Source of the DNA: Burkholderia sp. WP9
GTDB taxonomy: Bacteria; Pseudomonadota; Gammaproteobacteria; Burkholderiales; Burkholderiaceae
Assembly (NCBI RefSeq): GCF_900104795.1
Contig: NZ_FNTG01000001.1
Span: forward strand, 806,001-870,000
Length of the DNA: 64,000 nucleotides
Direction of reading: 5' to 3'
The first letter of the stretch is position 1. The number at the start of each line of letters is the position of its first letter. Of the stretch, positions 46,279-55,269 are shown in pieces. Position numbers and translations under genes: made by a program. The notes beneath the pieces are model-generated. The model did no database searches. It was not told the origin of the DNA and saw only the letters and a program-made list of their open reading frames with translations.

Positions 46279-47473
46279 ATCGGTACTGGAAGAATTCGGA
46301 CTCGCGCCGCTTTGGGTGCGTCGCGGAATGGCGGCGGCCGAGCAACCGGCTGTTGTTGAAGCGCAAGCCGAAGGCTTAGCGGGGCAGGGCACTGGCGACG
46401 TGGCCGGCTCGGGCGCGCGTCGTGACGATGCGCACGGGTTGCCGCCCGCCGCGGCTCCCGTCACGCGCCCTCTGGAGACTGTGCGTGCGCCGGAAACCGC
46501 GCCATCCGCCGTGCGCTTCCAACAAACAGCACCGTCTGCCGTGCGTCCGCAGCAAACCGCGTCATCCGCAGCGGGAACGCCGGAAACCTCGTCGTTCGCG
46601 TCGCCTGCGCCTGAACCCGCACCGTCCATGCTACGGGCGCCGGCAAGCGCCGACGCCGCGCACGGCGAACACCGCGTGCGGCCCGCACAAGACGCAGCGC
46701 AGGCAGCGCAAGAGCGGTCGCAAATGCCCGCTGAAACGCGTCACCCAATACCCCAGCCGCCGCCATCACGCATGCCCGAGCCGCCGGTTTTCGACGCGCC
46801 ACCGGACGACGATTTCGCGTGGTTCGACGACCTGCCGACCCACGCGCCCGCGGACGCCCGTAGCGAGGCGCCCGCACCTCCCGCAATCCACACGCTCGAC
46901 TGGGACGCGCTAAGCGAGCGCGTCGCCGCCTGCCGCCTTTGCCGTCTATGCGAGAAGCGCACGAATACGGTGTTCGGCGTCGGCGACCGCGGTGCTGACT
47001 GGATGCTGATCGGCGAAGCGCCGGGTGAGAACGAAGACCGTCTGGGCGAGCCGTTCGTCGGCCAGGCCGGCAAGCTGCTCGACAACATGCTGCGTTCGCT
47101 GACGCTCGCGCGCGACACCAACGTGTACATCGCGAACGTGATCAAATGCCGGCCGCCTGGCAACCGCAATCCCGAACCGGACGAAGTCGCGCGTTGCGAG
47201 CCGTATTTGCAACGTCAGGTGGGGCTGGTCAAGCCGAAGCTGATCGTCGCGCTGGGCCGCTTTGCGGCGCAAAGTCTGCTGAAAACCGACGCGAGCATTT
47301 CGTCGCTGCGTGGCCGCGTGCACGAGTACGAAGGGGTGCCCGTGATCGTCACCTATCATCCCGCGTATCTGCTGCGCAGCCTGCCCGACAAGGCGAAAGC
47401 CTGGGCCGACCTGTGCCTCGCGCGCGACACGTGGCGTGCGGCGGGCGGTGCGCCGTCGAACGCGTCGAAGTGA
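46265..47473 (+). CDS. Uracil-DNA glycosylase, family 4 (Fe-S), with long disordered insertion
   Basis: 402 residues from ATG 46265 (MALHESVLEEFGLAPLWVRR). About 25-215 is a Pro/Ala/Gln/Thr-rich, low-complexity linker with repeated ETAPSAVRFQQTAPSAVRPQ-like units. The glycosylase follows: Fe-S cysteines in CRLCRLCEKRTN and later IKCRPPGNRNPEPDEVARC, uracil-binding GEAPGENEDRLGEPFVGQAG, and VTYHPAYLLR. Removes uracil from DNA. Thermophile homologues are about 200 aa, so half of this protein is extra. Same operon as tsaB-rimI. Confidence 0.9.
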   Translation: MALHESVLEEFGLAPLWVRRGMAAAEQPAVVEAQAEGLAGQGTGDVAGSGARRDDAHGLPPAAAPVTRPLETVRAPETAPSAVRFQQTAPSAVRPQQTASSAAGTPETSSFASPAPEPAPSMLRAPASADAAHGEHRVRPAQDAAQAAQERSQMPAETRHPIPQPPPSRMPEPPVFDAPPDDDFAWFDDLPTHAPADARSEAPAPPAIHTLDWDALSERVAACRLCRLCEKRTNTVFGVGDRGADWMLIGEAPGENEDRLGEPFVGQAGKLLDNMLRSLTLARDTNVYIANVIKCRPPGNRNPEPDEVARCEPYLQRQVGLVKPKLIVALGRFAAQSLLKTDASISSLRGRVHEYEGVPVIVTYHPAYLLRSLPDKAKAWADLCLARDTWRAAGGAPSNASK

Positions 47474-48561
47474 CGGCTGCCGAGGGGCCGGCGGCCGGTT
47501 CCACCGGCGCACCCGGCATGGATGCCGCGAGCCGCGCTGCGCTGCTCGACACCTTGCATGATCCCGCCGTGCGCGATCTCGCCTGGTTATTGCTGAGCGC
47601 CGATCTGTTGCGCCCGCAACCACCGGTGGGCATCCTGGCGAATCCCTTCGATACGCCGCAGGAAGCGCAGGCGAGCGTCGCGTGGCTGCGCGCGCTCGAC
47701 GACGCGCCCGAACCCTTGCATCGCGATCTCGCGGCGACGCGCATCACGCGTCTCGGCCGCTATGCCGAACGGCTGCTCGGCTGGTTTCTGCAACATGGGC
47801 CGGCGGCGCGACTGGTGGCCGCGGGCGTGCCCTTGCGGCGCGCGGGCGTCACGCTCGGTGAATGCGATTTTCTGGTCCAGACGCGGCGGGGCGCGCGTCT
47901 GCATTGGGAACTGGCCGTGAAGTGCTATCTGCACGCCGGCGAAGCACGCGCGGAGTTGGCTGCGGTGTTACCCGCGCAATCACGCACGCAGTTACCCAGA
48001 CAGTCACCCGCGCGGTTATCCGACTACGTTGGCCCGAATCTGAAAGACCGTTTCGACCTCAAGCTCGCCCATGTGCTGAATCACCAGTTGCCGTTGAGCG
48101 CGCGTGAGGAGTTCGCATCGGTCGGCTATCCGGGGCCGTGGACGCCGCAGATGTTCATCAAAGGCTGGCTGTTTTACCGGCACGGCGAAACTCCGCTCGA
48201 TCCCGTCGAACTCGATCCGGCGCATGGCCGTGGCTGGTGGGTGACGCGCAGCGATTGGCCGGCCTTCGCTGCAGGCAACACGCAAAAGTGGCGGCCTTTG
48301 CCGCGGCTGGAATGGCTTGCGCCGCGGCGTCATTCAGCTGACGAGGCGCAGGCCGCAGGATTGGTTTTTGTCGATGCGCACACTCTCGCCGGGCAAACTT
48401 CGCATCAGCATGGACCGGCGATGGTCGCCGCGTTCACCGAAGACGGCGCGGGCAACCTGATCGAGCGCTCGCGCGGCTTCATCGTGCCGGACGAGTGGCC
48501 CGAGCAGGCACAAAACTACGCGCGCGAGCAGCAGCGGGGAAGCGGAAAGACCGGCGCGTAA
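47470..48561 (+). CDS. DUF1853 family protein
   Basis: 363 residues if started at GTG 47470, which overlaps the preceding stop (GTGA); ATG 47518 is an alternative. The sequence RYAERLLGWFLQHGP, GVTLGECDFLV, LHWELAVKCYLHAG and YVGPNLKDRFDLKLAHVLNH matches the DUF1853 pattern. The E-x-DFL and E-LAVK residues resemble a PD-(D/E)xK nuclease core (inference). The function is unknown; its place after the uracil glycosylase suggests shared transcription only. Confidence 0.75.
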   Translation: MTAAEGPAAGSTGAPGMDAASRAALLDTLHDPAVRDLAWLLLSADLLRPQPPVGILANPFDTPQEAQASVAWLRALDDAPEPLHRDLAATRITRLGRYAERLLGWFLQHGPAARLVAAGVPLRRAGVTLGECDFLVQTRRGARLHWELAVKCYLHAGEARAELAAVLPAQSRTQLPRQSPARLSDYVGPNLKDRFDLKLAHVLNHQLPLSAREEFASVGYPGPWTPQMFIKGWLFYRHGETPLDPVELDPAHGRGWWVTRSDWPAFAAGNTQKWRPLPRLEWLAPRRHSADEAQAAGLVFVDAHTLAGQTSHQHGPAMVAAFTEDGAGNLIERSRGFIVPDEWPEQAQNYAREQQRGSGKTGA

Positions 48562-48629
48562 TATGGCCGCAGACGCAGACGGCGAACCCACACGGCCGAC
48601 CCAACCGGTCTGCCCCGCCCACGCCCCCC

Positions 48630-49436
48630 TCACCACCACCGATAAAAATGATGCACCGGCCCGACGCCGCTGCCGACGTCGAGTCGATCGCTCGCCTGCA
48701 GCGCGCCGGTCAGATACTGCTTCGCGTCGGCGACGGCGCTCGCCAGATCGCCGCGTTGCGGAATCAGCGCCGCGATCGCCGACGACAGCGTGCAGCCCGT
48801 CCCGTGTGTATTCTTCACCGGCACGCGCGGGCCGCCCAGACGCAGCGTGCCGCTCTCCTGCACCAGCCAGTCCGGACTATCCGTCGCGCTCAGATGGCCG
48901 CCTTTCATCAGCACCGCACGCGCACCGAGCGCGCGCAGCGCTTCGCCTTGCTCGACCATGCCCGCTTCATCGGTCGCGGCCGGCACGCCGAGCAGCGCGG
49001 CGGCTTCCGGCAAATTCGGCGTCAGCAGATCGGCGAGCGGCAGCAATTCGTCGCGCACCGCCGCGACCGCGTCGGGCAGCAGCAACGCGTGATTGCTCTT
49101 GGAAATCATCACCGTGTCGAGCACGATGTGCTTCGGCTTGTGCCGGCGCAGCGCGTCGGCCACGGCGCGCGCGATCGGCGCGTTCGCCAGCATGCCGATT
49201 TTCACGGCGTCGATGCGGATGTCGTCGAACACCGCGTCGAGTTGCGCGGTAATGAAACCGGGGTCCGGCGCGTGAATCGCGGTGACGCCGCGCGTGTTCT
49301 GCGCGGTGAGCGCGGTGATCACGCTCGCGCCATACGCGCCGAGCGCCGAGAAAGCCTTCAGGTCGGCCTGAATACCGGCGCCGCCGCCGGAATCGGAACC
49401 GGCGATCGTCAGCACATTGGGAATCGGTTGAGTCAT
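48630..49436 (-). CDS. thiD: Hydroxymethylpyrimidine/phosphomethylpyrimidine kinase
   Basis: 268 residues from ATG 49434-49436 (MTQPIPNVLTIAGSDSGGGA). Phosphorylates HMP and HMP-P in thiamine synthesis. Ribokinase-fold motifs: TIAGSDSGGGAGIQADLKAF, VLDTVMISKSN, VLMKGGH and the anion-hole NTHGTGCTLSSAIAALI. The longer frame upstream runs through lplT in another frame and is not coding. lplT lies 59 bp upstream on the same strand. Confidence 0.94.
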   Translation of the reverse strand: MTQPIPNVLTIAGSDSGGGAGIQADLKAFSALGAYGASVITALTAQNTRGVTAIHAPDPGFITAQLDAVFDDIRIDAVKIGMLANAPIARAVADALRRHKPKHIVLDTVMISKSNHALLLPDAVAAVRDELLPLADLLTPNLPEAAALLGVPAATDEAGMVEQGEALRALGARAVLMKGGHLSATDSPDWLVQESGTLRLGGPRVPVKNTHGTGCTLSSAIAALIPQRGDLASAVADAKQYLTGALQASDRLDVGSGVGPVHHFYRWW

Positions 49437-49495
49437 GGCAAAGCGAGGAAGGAGGAAGGCGCGGGCCCCGAGGTGAGCGGACGACCCGGCGCGGG

Positions 49496-50803
49496 TCAGT
49501 GCTTGGCTTCGCCGATCAGCGCGACCGAGTCGAACGCGCGCTGGTTGGCCTGATGGCGCCGCATGACGAACCACATCATCACGCACACGAAGGTGCCGAA
49601 CAGCACGATCACCGCCGTGACCGGCACGTCGAGCCAGACGAGCACGGCGTAGAGGCACAGCATCACGAGCACGGAAAGGTTTTCGTTGAAGTTCTGCACG
49701 GCGATCGAGTGACCCGCCGACAGCAGCACGTGGCCGCGATGCTGGAGCAACGCGTTCATCGGCACCACGAAAAAGCCCGACAGGCCGCCGACGATCATCA
49801 GGAACACATACGCGACGATCAGATAGCCCGGCACATGCATGCGGCCGAAATAGAGGCCCCAATGGGCGGGGAACAGATCGCGGGTGTAAAACGCCATCAG
49901 CATCACGGCGATGCCCATCATGATGCCGACCGGCAACACCGAGAGCGACTTTTTCAACGGCACGCGCGAGGCCGCGAAAATCGCGCCGGCCGCCACGCCC
50001 ACGGCGACCACCGCCTGCAGGATGGCCGCCTCGGAGAGCGACATGCTGAGCGACACTTCGGCCCACTTCAGGACGATGAATTGCAGCGTCGCGCCGGCGC
50101 CCCAGAACAGGGTGGTGACGGCGAGCGAAATCTGCCCGAGCTTGTCGCGCCACAGCACGAGAAAACAGTCGGCGAAATCGGTGACGAGCTTGATCGGGCC
50201 GCGCTCCTGTTTCGGATAGCGCGCGCCGGTGTCGGGAATGCGCAGATTGAACAGCGCGGCGATCACGTAGATGACCATGATCACCAGCATCGCCGCCTCG
50301 GCGGGCGTGTTGACGGTGGGAATGTGATGCCGCAGGATCGGCGCGGCAATATGCGGGCTGATGAGCGCTCCGCCGAGCACGGTGCCGAGAATGATCGAGC
50401 CGACCGTCGTGCCTTCGATCCAGCCGTTCGCGGCGACCAGCCGGTCAGGCGGCAGCAGTTCGGTGAGAATGCCGTATTTGGCGGGCGAATAGGCCGCCGC
50501 GCCGAAACCCACGATGCCATACGCAATCAACGGATGCGCGCCGACCAGCATCGTGATGCAGCCGACCACCTTGATCGTGTTGGTGACGAACATCACGCGT
50601 CCTTTCGGACGGGAATCGGCGAAGGCGCCCACGAAGGCGGCGAGAACGACGTACGACAGCACAAAGAACAACTTGAGCAGCGGCGTCATCCAGTTCGGGG
50701 CGTGAAGATCTTTCAGCAGTGCGATAGCGGCGATCAGAAGCGCATTGTCGGCCAGCGACGAAAAAAACTGCGCGGCCATGATGGTGTAAAAACCTTTTTT
50801 CAT
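49496..50803 (-). CDS. lplT: Lysophospholipid transporter LplT, second copy (MFS family)
   Basis: 435 residues from ATG 50801-50803. The start MKKGFYTIMAAQFFSSLADN matches the first copy at 5768-7066 almost residue by residue, as do GAFADSRPKGRVMFVTN and GFGAAAYSPAKYGILTELLP. About 12 membrane spans. The 30 residues upstream in frame (Arg/His-rich) are not believed. Divergent from alr. Having two lplT paralogues about 43 kb apart suggests distinct expression or substrates. Confidence 0.88.
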   Translation of the reverse strand: MKKGFYTIMAAQFFSSLADNALLIAAIALLKDLHAPNWMTPLLKLFFVLSYVVLAAFVGAFADSRPKGRVMFVTNTIKVVGCITMLVGAHPLIAYGIVGFGAAAYSPAKYGILTELLPPDRLVAANGWIEGTTVGSIILGTVLGGALISPHIAAPILRHHIPTVNTPAEAAMLVIMVIYVIAALFNLRIPDTGARYPKQERGPIKLVTDFADCFLVLWRDKLGQISLAVTTLFWGAGATLQFIVLKWAEVSLSMSLSEAAILQAVVAVGVAAGAIFAASRVPLKKSLSVLPVGIMMGIAVMLMAFYTRDLFPAHWGLYFGRMHVPGYLIVAYVFLMIVGGLSGFFVVPMNALLQHRGHVLLSAGHSIAVQNFNENLSVLVMLCLYAVLVWLDVPVTAVIVLFGTFVCVMMWFVMRRHQANQRAFDSVALIGEAKH

Positions 50804-51021
50804 CTGATGCGATGCTGTCCTCGCTGCGGTCTGTCCGCCCCGGCCGCTGGTTGAGCGTCCGGGCTTATGCCGTTCGAAATGGGTTGTGCGCACGGCTTTA
50901 TATCATGAAAATAGCTGGATTCGGACTAGCAAAATCCTTGATCGCACCGCCCAGCGGGCTGCCGAGCGCTGAAAACGCCCTGTAAGCCGCTGATTCGCAA
51001 GCGTCTTTACGAAAATATCCC

Positions 51022-52092
51022 ATGCCGCGCCCCCTTTCAGCCACGATTCATACCTCCGCTCTCGCCAATAACCTGGCCGTCGCCCGGCGCCACGCGCCGA
51101 AATCCAAAATCTGGGCTGTCGTCAAGGCCAATGCTTACGGGCATGGCCTTGCGCGCGTCTTCCCGGGCCTGCGCGCAACCGACGGCTTTGGGTTGCTGGA
51201 CCTCGAAGAAGCCGTGAAGTTGCGTGAATTGGGCTGGGCCGGGCCAATTCTTCTGCTCGAAGGCTTCTTTCGCCCGACTGACATCGACGTGATCGACCGT
51301 TACAGCCTGACCACCGCGCTTCATTCGGACGAACAGTTGCGCATGCTCGAAATGGCGCGGCTGTCCAAACCGGTCAACATCCAGCTGAAGATGAACACTG
51401 GCATGAACCGCCTCGGTTACACGCCGGAGAAGTTCCGTGCCGCGTGGGAACGCGCGCGCGCCTGTCAGGGCGTCGGCCAGATCACCCTGATGACCCATTT
51501 CTCGGACGCCGACGGCGATCGTGGCGTCGACTATCAGGTGGAGGCGTTCGAGCGCGGCGCGCAGGGCATTGCCGGCGCGCGCAGCCTGGCGAATTCGGCG
51601 GCCACGCTGTGGCATCCGGCCACGCACTTCGATTGGGTGCGTCCGGGCATCATCATGTACGGCGCGTCGCCCTCCGGCGTCCATGCCGCGATTCAGGGCA
51701 CCGGCTTGCAGCCGGCCATGACGCTCGCCTCGGAACTGATCGCCGTGCAAACGCTCAGCGAAGGCCATACGGTCGGCTACGGTTCGTCGTTCAAGGCGCG
51801 CGGCCCGATGCGCATCGGCGTGGTGGCCTGCGGCTACGCGGACGGCTATCCGCGCGTCGCGCCGGAAGGCACGCCGGTGATCGTCGACGGCGTGCGCACG
51901 CGGGTCGTCGGCCGCGTGTCGATGGACATGCTCACCGTCGACCTGACGCCGATTCCGACCGCCAACGTCGGCTCGCGCGTCGAGCTGTGGGGTAACGCGC
52001 TGCCGATCGACGACGTCGCCCAGGCATGCGGCACCATCGGCTACGAGCTGATGTGCGCCGTGGCGCCGCGCGTGCCGGTGCGCGCGGAGTAA
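51022..52092 (+). CDS. alr: Alanine racemase
   Basis: 356-residue PLP enzyme interconverting L- and D-alanine for peptidoglycan. PLP-lysine in [15 protein letters not shown] (about 33), [26 protein letters not shown], the catalytic Tyr in [12 protein letters not shown], and the C-terminal [12 protein letters not shown]. The ATG at 51022 starts [17 protein letters not shown]. The stop lies in a run of four 14-bp repeats leading to radA. Confidence 0.94.
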   Translation: MPRPLSATIHTSALANNLAVARRHAPKSKIWAVVKANAYGHGLARVFPGLRATDGFGLLDLEEAVKLRELGWAGPILLLEGFFRPTDIDVIDRYSLTTALHSDEQLRMLEMARLSKPVNIQLKMNTGMNRLGYTPEKFRAAWERARACQGVGQITLMTHFSDADGDRGVDYQVEAFERGAQGIAGARSLANSAATLWHPATHFDWVRPGIIMYGASPSGVHAAIQGTGLQPAMTLASELIAVQTLSEGHTVGYGSSFKARGPMRIGVVACGYADGYPRVAPEGTPVIVDGVRTRVVGRVSMDMLTVDLTPIPTANVGSRVELWGNALPIDDVAQACGTIGYELMCAVAPRVPVRAE

Positions 52093-52143
52093 AGGTCGCC
52101 AAGTAAAGGTCGCGAAGTAAAGGTCGCGAAGTAAAGGTCGAAC
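52088..52143. repeat. Four tandem 14-bp repeats between alr and radA
   Basis: Unit AGTAAAGGTCGCGA; copies at 52088, 52102, 52116 and 52130 (the first has C for G near its end, the last diverges in the final bases to AGTAAAGGTCGAAC). The first copy contains the alr stop codon, so stop-like TAA recurs four times. Probably a local slippage duplication. Confidence 0.93.
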
Positions 52144-52215
52144 ATGGGCGCGGGCTGGTGCCTCGCGCCCAGCGGAAGTTCCAATCCAAAGAACAGCAAC
52201 ACAGGCAACAAGCGC

Positions 52216-53592
52216 GTGGCTAAACCCAAGACGGTGTACATCTGTAGTGAATGCGGCGGGCAATCGCCGAAATGGGCCGGCCAGTGCCCCTCATGCAATG
52301 CATGGAACACGCTGGTCGAGTCGGTGGCGGAAGCGCCTTCCACGCACCGCTTCCAGTCGCTCGCGAAGAGCGCGCCGGTGCGCCGTCTCGCCGATATCGA
52401 AGCGTCCGACGTGCCGCGCTTTTCCACCGGCGTGAGCGAGTTCGACCGCGTGCTCGGCGGTGGTCTGGTACCGGGCGGCGTGGTGCTGATCGGCGGCGAT
52501 CCGGGCATCGGCAAATCGACGCTGTTGCTGCAATCGCTCGCGGAAATCGCCGCTGACAAACGCGCGCTTTACATCAGCGGCGAAGAATCCGCCGCGCAGA
52601 TTGCGTTGCGCGCGCAACGACTTTCTTTGCTGGAGCCGGGCTCGAAGGCAAGCGAACTGCAACTGCTGGCCGAAATCCAGCTCGAAAAAATTCAGGCGAC
52701 GATCGCCGAGCAGCGACCCGATGTCGCGGTGATCGACTCGATCCAGACGGTCTATTCCGACGCGCTGACCTCCGCGCCGGGCTCGGTGGCCCAGGTGCGC
52801 GAGTGCGCGGCGCAACTCACGCGCATCGCCAAGCAGTCGGGCACCACCATCATCATGGTCGGCCACGTGACCAAGGAAGGCGCGCTGGCGGGGCCGCGCG
52901 TGCTGGAACACATTGTCGATACGGTGTTGTACTTCGAAGGCGACACGCATTCGTCGTATCGTCTCGTGCGCGCGATCAAGAACCGTTTCGGCGCGGTGAA
53001 TGAGCTCGGCGTGTTCGCCATGACCGAGCGCGGCTTGCGCGGCGTGGCCAATCCGTCGGCGCTGTTTCTGTCGCAGCATGAGCAGTCGGTGCCGGGTTCC
53101 TGCGTGCTGGTGACGCAGGAAGGCACGCGGCCGCTGCTGGTCGAAGTGCAGGCGCTCGTTGACGCCGCCAACGCGCCGAACCCGCGGCGCCTGGCGGTCG
53201 GCCTGGAGCAGAACCGGCTCGCGATGCTGCTGGCGGTGCTGCACCGGCATGCGGGCATCGCGTGTTTCGACCAGGATGTGTTCCTGAACGCCGTGGGTGG
53301 TGTGAAGATCACCGAGCCCGCCGCCGACCTGGCCGTGCTGCTCGCGATCCACTCGTCCATGCGCAACAAGCCGTTGCCCAAGGGGCTGGTGGTGTTCGGG
53401 GAAGTGGGTCTTGCCGGTGAAATCCGGCCATCGCCGCGCGGTCAGGAGCGTCTGAAGGAGGCCGCCAAACTGGGCTTCTCAGTCGCGGTGATTCCGAAGG
53501 CCAATGCGCCGAAGCAGCCGATAGAAGGCTTACAGGTCGTTGCGGTCGAGCGGATCGAACAGGCCATCGACCGGGTCCGAACGCTCGAATAG
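52216..53592 (+). CDS. radA: DNA repair protein RadA (Sms)
   Basis: 458 residues from GTG 52216 (VAKPKTVYICSECGGQSPKW), chosen because RadA proteins begin at this zinc finger; the in-frame ATG at 52144 would add 24 unrelated residues. Zinc finger CSECG...CPSC, RecA-like ATPase with Walker A GGDPGIGKST, the RadA-specific KNRFG (AIKNRFGAVNELG), and a C-terminal Lon-like domain. Acts in recombination-intermediate processing and branch migration. Confidence 0.94.
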   Translation: MAKPKTVYICSECGGQSPKWAGQCPSCNAWNTLVESVAEAPSTHRFQSLAKSAPVRRLADIEASDVPRFSTGVSEFDRVLGGGLVPGGVVLIGGDPGIGKSTLLLQSLAEIAADKRALYISGEESAAQIALRAQRLSLLEPGSKASELQLLAEIQLEKIQATIAEQRPDVAVIDSIQTVYSDALTSAPGSVAQVRECAAQLTRIAKQSGTTIIMVGHVTKEGALAGPRVLEHIVDTVLYFEGDTHSSYRLVRAIKNRFGAVNELGVFAMTERGLRGVANPSALFLSQHEQSVPGSCVLVTQEGTRPLLVEVQALVDAANAPNPRRLAVGLEQNRLAMLLAVLHRHAGIACFDQDVFLNAVGGVKITEPAADLAVLLAIHSSMRNKPLPKGLVVFGEVGLAGEIRPSPRGQERLKEAAKLGFSVAVIPKANAPKQPIEGLQVVAVERIEQAIDRVRTLE

Positions 53593-53734
53593 ACGGGGCT
53601 CGTGCGCCTCCAGGCGCCCGCCGCTCCGTAATGGCCGGTAAATATCTCCATATTGGCTGTAACCTGCCGGACATTCCTTTTTCCTAAGCTGCAAGGGTTT
53701 GCATCCCTTCCGATGCCCGAAAAAGGATCGCGCC

Positions 53735-54013
53735 TTGAAACAGTCATATGAAACCGTAGCCGAGCGGCCGATACAGGTGCGCGGTTGCCGCGTCTCCGCG
53801 CCCATTCGCCAGCCATGGGGCGGCGCCTGCCGGATCGTCGAGTGGATCGATACGGCGGGGCAGATTTCGCGGCGGGTGGTGGCCGAACACGCCACGGCCG
53901 CCGAAGTCCGCGCGACGATCGACCGTCATGTGGAAGGCCGTAAGCACATGCTGTACGACGACGAAAAGACGCCGCGTCAGACTTTGCCGCGGCAGACTGC
54001 CGCGCGGCGTTGA
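53735..54013 (+). CDS. Small conserved-type hypothetical protein
   Basis: 92 residues from TTG 53735, selected because AAAAGGATC lies about 8 bases upstream. The sequence (LKQSYETVAERPIQVRGCRV...) has strand-like segments, a helix AEVRATIDRHVEGRK, and a basic tail (TPRQTLPRQTAARR). No family is recognised. Codon use is that of the surrounding core genes. Sits 142 bp after radA and convergent to the CoA-transferase. Confidence 0.65.
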   Translation: MKQSYETVAERPIQVRGCRVSAPIRQPWGGACRIVEWIDTAGQISRRVVAEHATAAEVRATIDRHVEGRKHMLYDDEKTPRQTLPRQTAARR

Positions 54014-54041
54014 GGGCGGTCGGCGCGGCTGCCCCCGCGCG

Positions 54042-55229
54042 TTACTGGACCAACCGGTCTTCCTCGTCTTCGCCGCGTACGTTCGCCGCATCGTAAGCCT
54101 GCGGATTGAACAGCGGATGGCGCGCGGCTTCGGCCGCTGTCAGCACTGGCGAGACACAGCAGTCGAGCGCCTCCAGCATCACCACCCATTCTTCCAGCGG
54201 GCGCTGGCCGATCACCTCGGCGAGTTCATGCGTGAGTGCGGCTGCGTCCGGGCCACCAATGGCCTGGCCGAGACTCCAGTGGCGCGTGGCCCATTCAGGC
54301 CGGTCGAGCGCCATGCAGAGCGTTTCCCAGAACTTCAATTCGAGCGCGCCGACCGCGAGCCAGCGGTTATCGAGTGTGCGGTAGAGGTTGTAGCAGGGCA
54401 CGCCGCCATTCAGCAGACCGGCGCCTGCGGCCGGCGCCGCGCCTTCATTGGCGAGCGCGACCTGCGCCACGACGTTGTGCGCGTAGGTGACGTGCGTCAT
54501 GGATACGTCGACGAAGCGGCCTGTGCCGCCGCGCGACACCTGCCATAACGCCGCGAGAATCTGCGTGACTGCGCTCAAGGCACCGCCGAGCAGATCGGCA
54601 ATCTGAAAATTGGGCAGGATCGGCGCGCCGTCACGGCCCGCCAGTTGGTCGAGCACACCCGCGTAGCCGATGTAGTTCAGATCGTGACCGGCGTGATCGA
54701 CGAATGGACCGCTCGCGCCGTAGCCGCTGATCGCGCAATAGACCAGCCGGGGATTGACCGCGCGCAACGTGTCGTAGCCGATGCCGAGCCGCTCCATCAC
54801 GCCGGGCCGGAAACTCTCGATCAGCACATCCGCTTCGGCCGCGAGCGCGCACAGCACGTTGCGCCCCGCCTCGGATTTGAGGTCGAGGCGCGTTTCGCGC
54901 TTGCCGCGATTCACCAGCCGGTAGAACGCGCCGGGCCGTCCCGCCACGCGATCGCTCGACGATTGCATCATCGTGCGGGTGGGGTCGCCGGCGCCTGGCG
55001 CTTCGATCTTCAGCACATCGGCGCCCAGCTCGGCCAGCCGCAAGGCGGCCACCGGCCCCGGCAGCAGGCGAGTCAGGTCGAGCACTCGCAGACCTTGCAG
55101 CGCGGGCGGCGCGGGACTGGCCGATGAGTTGGCCGATGAGTTGGTCGATGACTTGGCCGATGAGCCGGCCGATGCCCCGGCCATCGTTGCGGCCGTTGAG
55201 ACGGATGATGTCGCAGAAGACAAAGCCAA
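54042..55229 (-). CDS. CoA-transferase, family III (CaiB/Frc-like)
   Basis: 395 residues in the longest frame, TTG start. Family III CoA-transferases move CoA between acids through aspartyl-CoA intermediates. Motifs: LQGLRVLDLTRLLPGPVAAL, LGADVLKIEAPGAGDPTR, NRGKRETRLDLKSEAGR, SFRPGVMERLGIGYD, and the likely catalytic Asp in NFQIADLLGGALSAV. The first 40 residues are Ser/Ala/Thr/Asn-only and derive from a 12-bp repeat (55118-55175); the true start may be ATG 55182-55184. The substrate (racemase-like or oxalate-like) is not decidable. Confidence 0.85.
   Translation of the reverse strand: MALSSATSSVSTAATMAGASAGSSAKSSTNSSANSSASPAPPALQGLRVLDLTRLLPGPVAALRLAELGADVLKIEAPGAGDPTRTMMQSSSDRVAGRPGAFYRLVNRGKRETRLDLKSEAGRNVLCALAAEADVLIESFRPGVMERLGIGYDTLRAVNPRLVYCAISGYGASGPFVDHAGHDLNYIGYAGVLDQLAGRDGAPILPNFQIADLLGGALSAVTQILAALWQVSRGGTGRFVDVSMTHVTYAHNVVAQVALANEGAAPAAGAGLLNGGVPCYNLYRTLDNRWLAVGALELKFWETLCMALDRPEWATRHWSLGQAIGGPDAAALTHELAEVIGQRPLEEWVVMLEALDCCVSPVLTAAEAARHPLFNPQAYDAANVRGEDEEDRLVQ
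55118..55175. repeat. 12-bp tandem repeat in the 5' end of the CoA-transferase gene
   Basis: About five imperfect copies of GGCCGATGAGTT. The in-frame product on the minus strand is a Ser/Asn/Ala/Lys low-complexity stretch. Copy number changes would stay in frame. Confidence 0.8.
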
Positions 55230-55269
55230 CCTCTCGTCGATGCCGGCGCGGACCTAAAACAGCGTGCCG

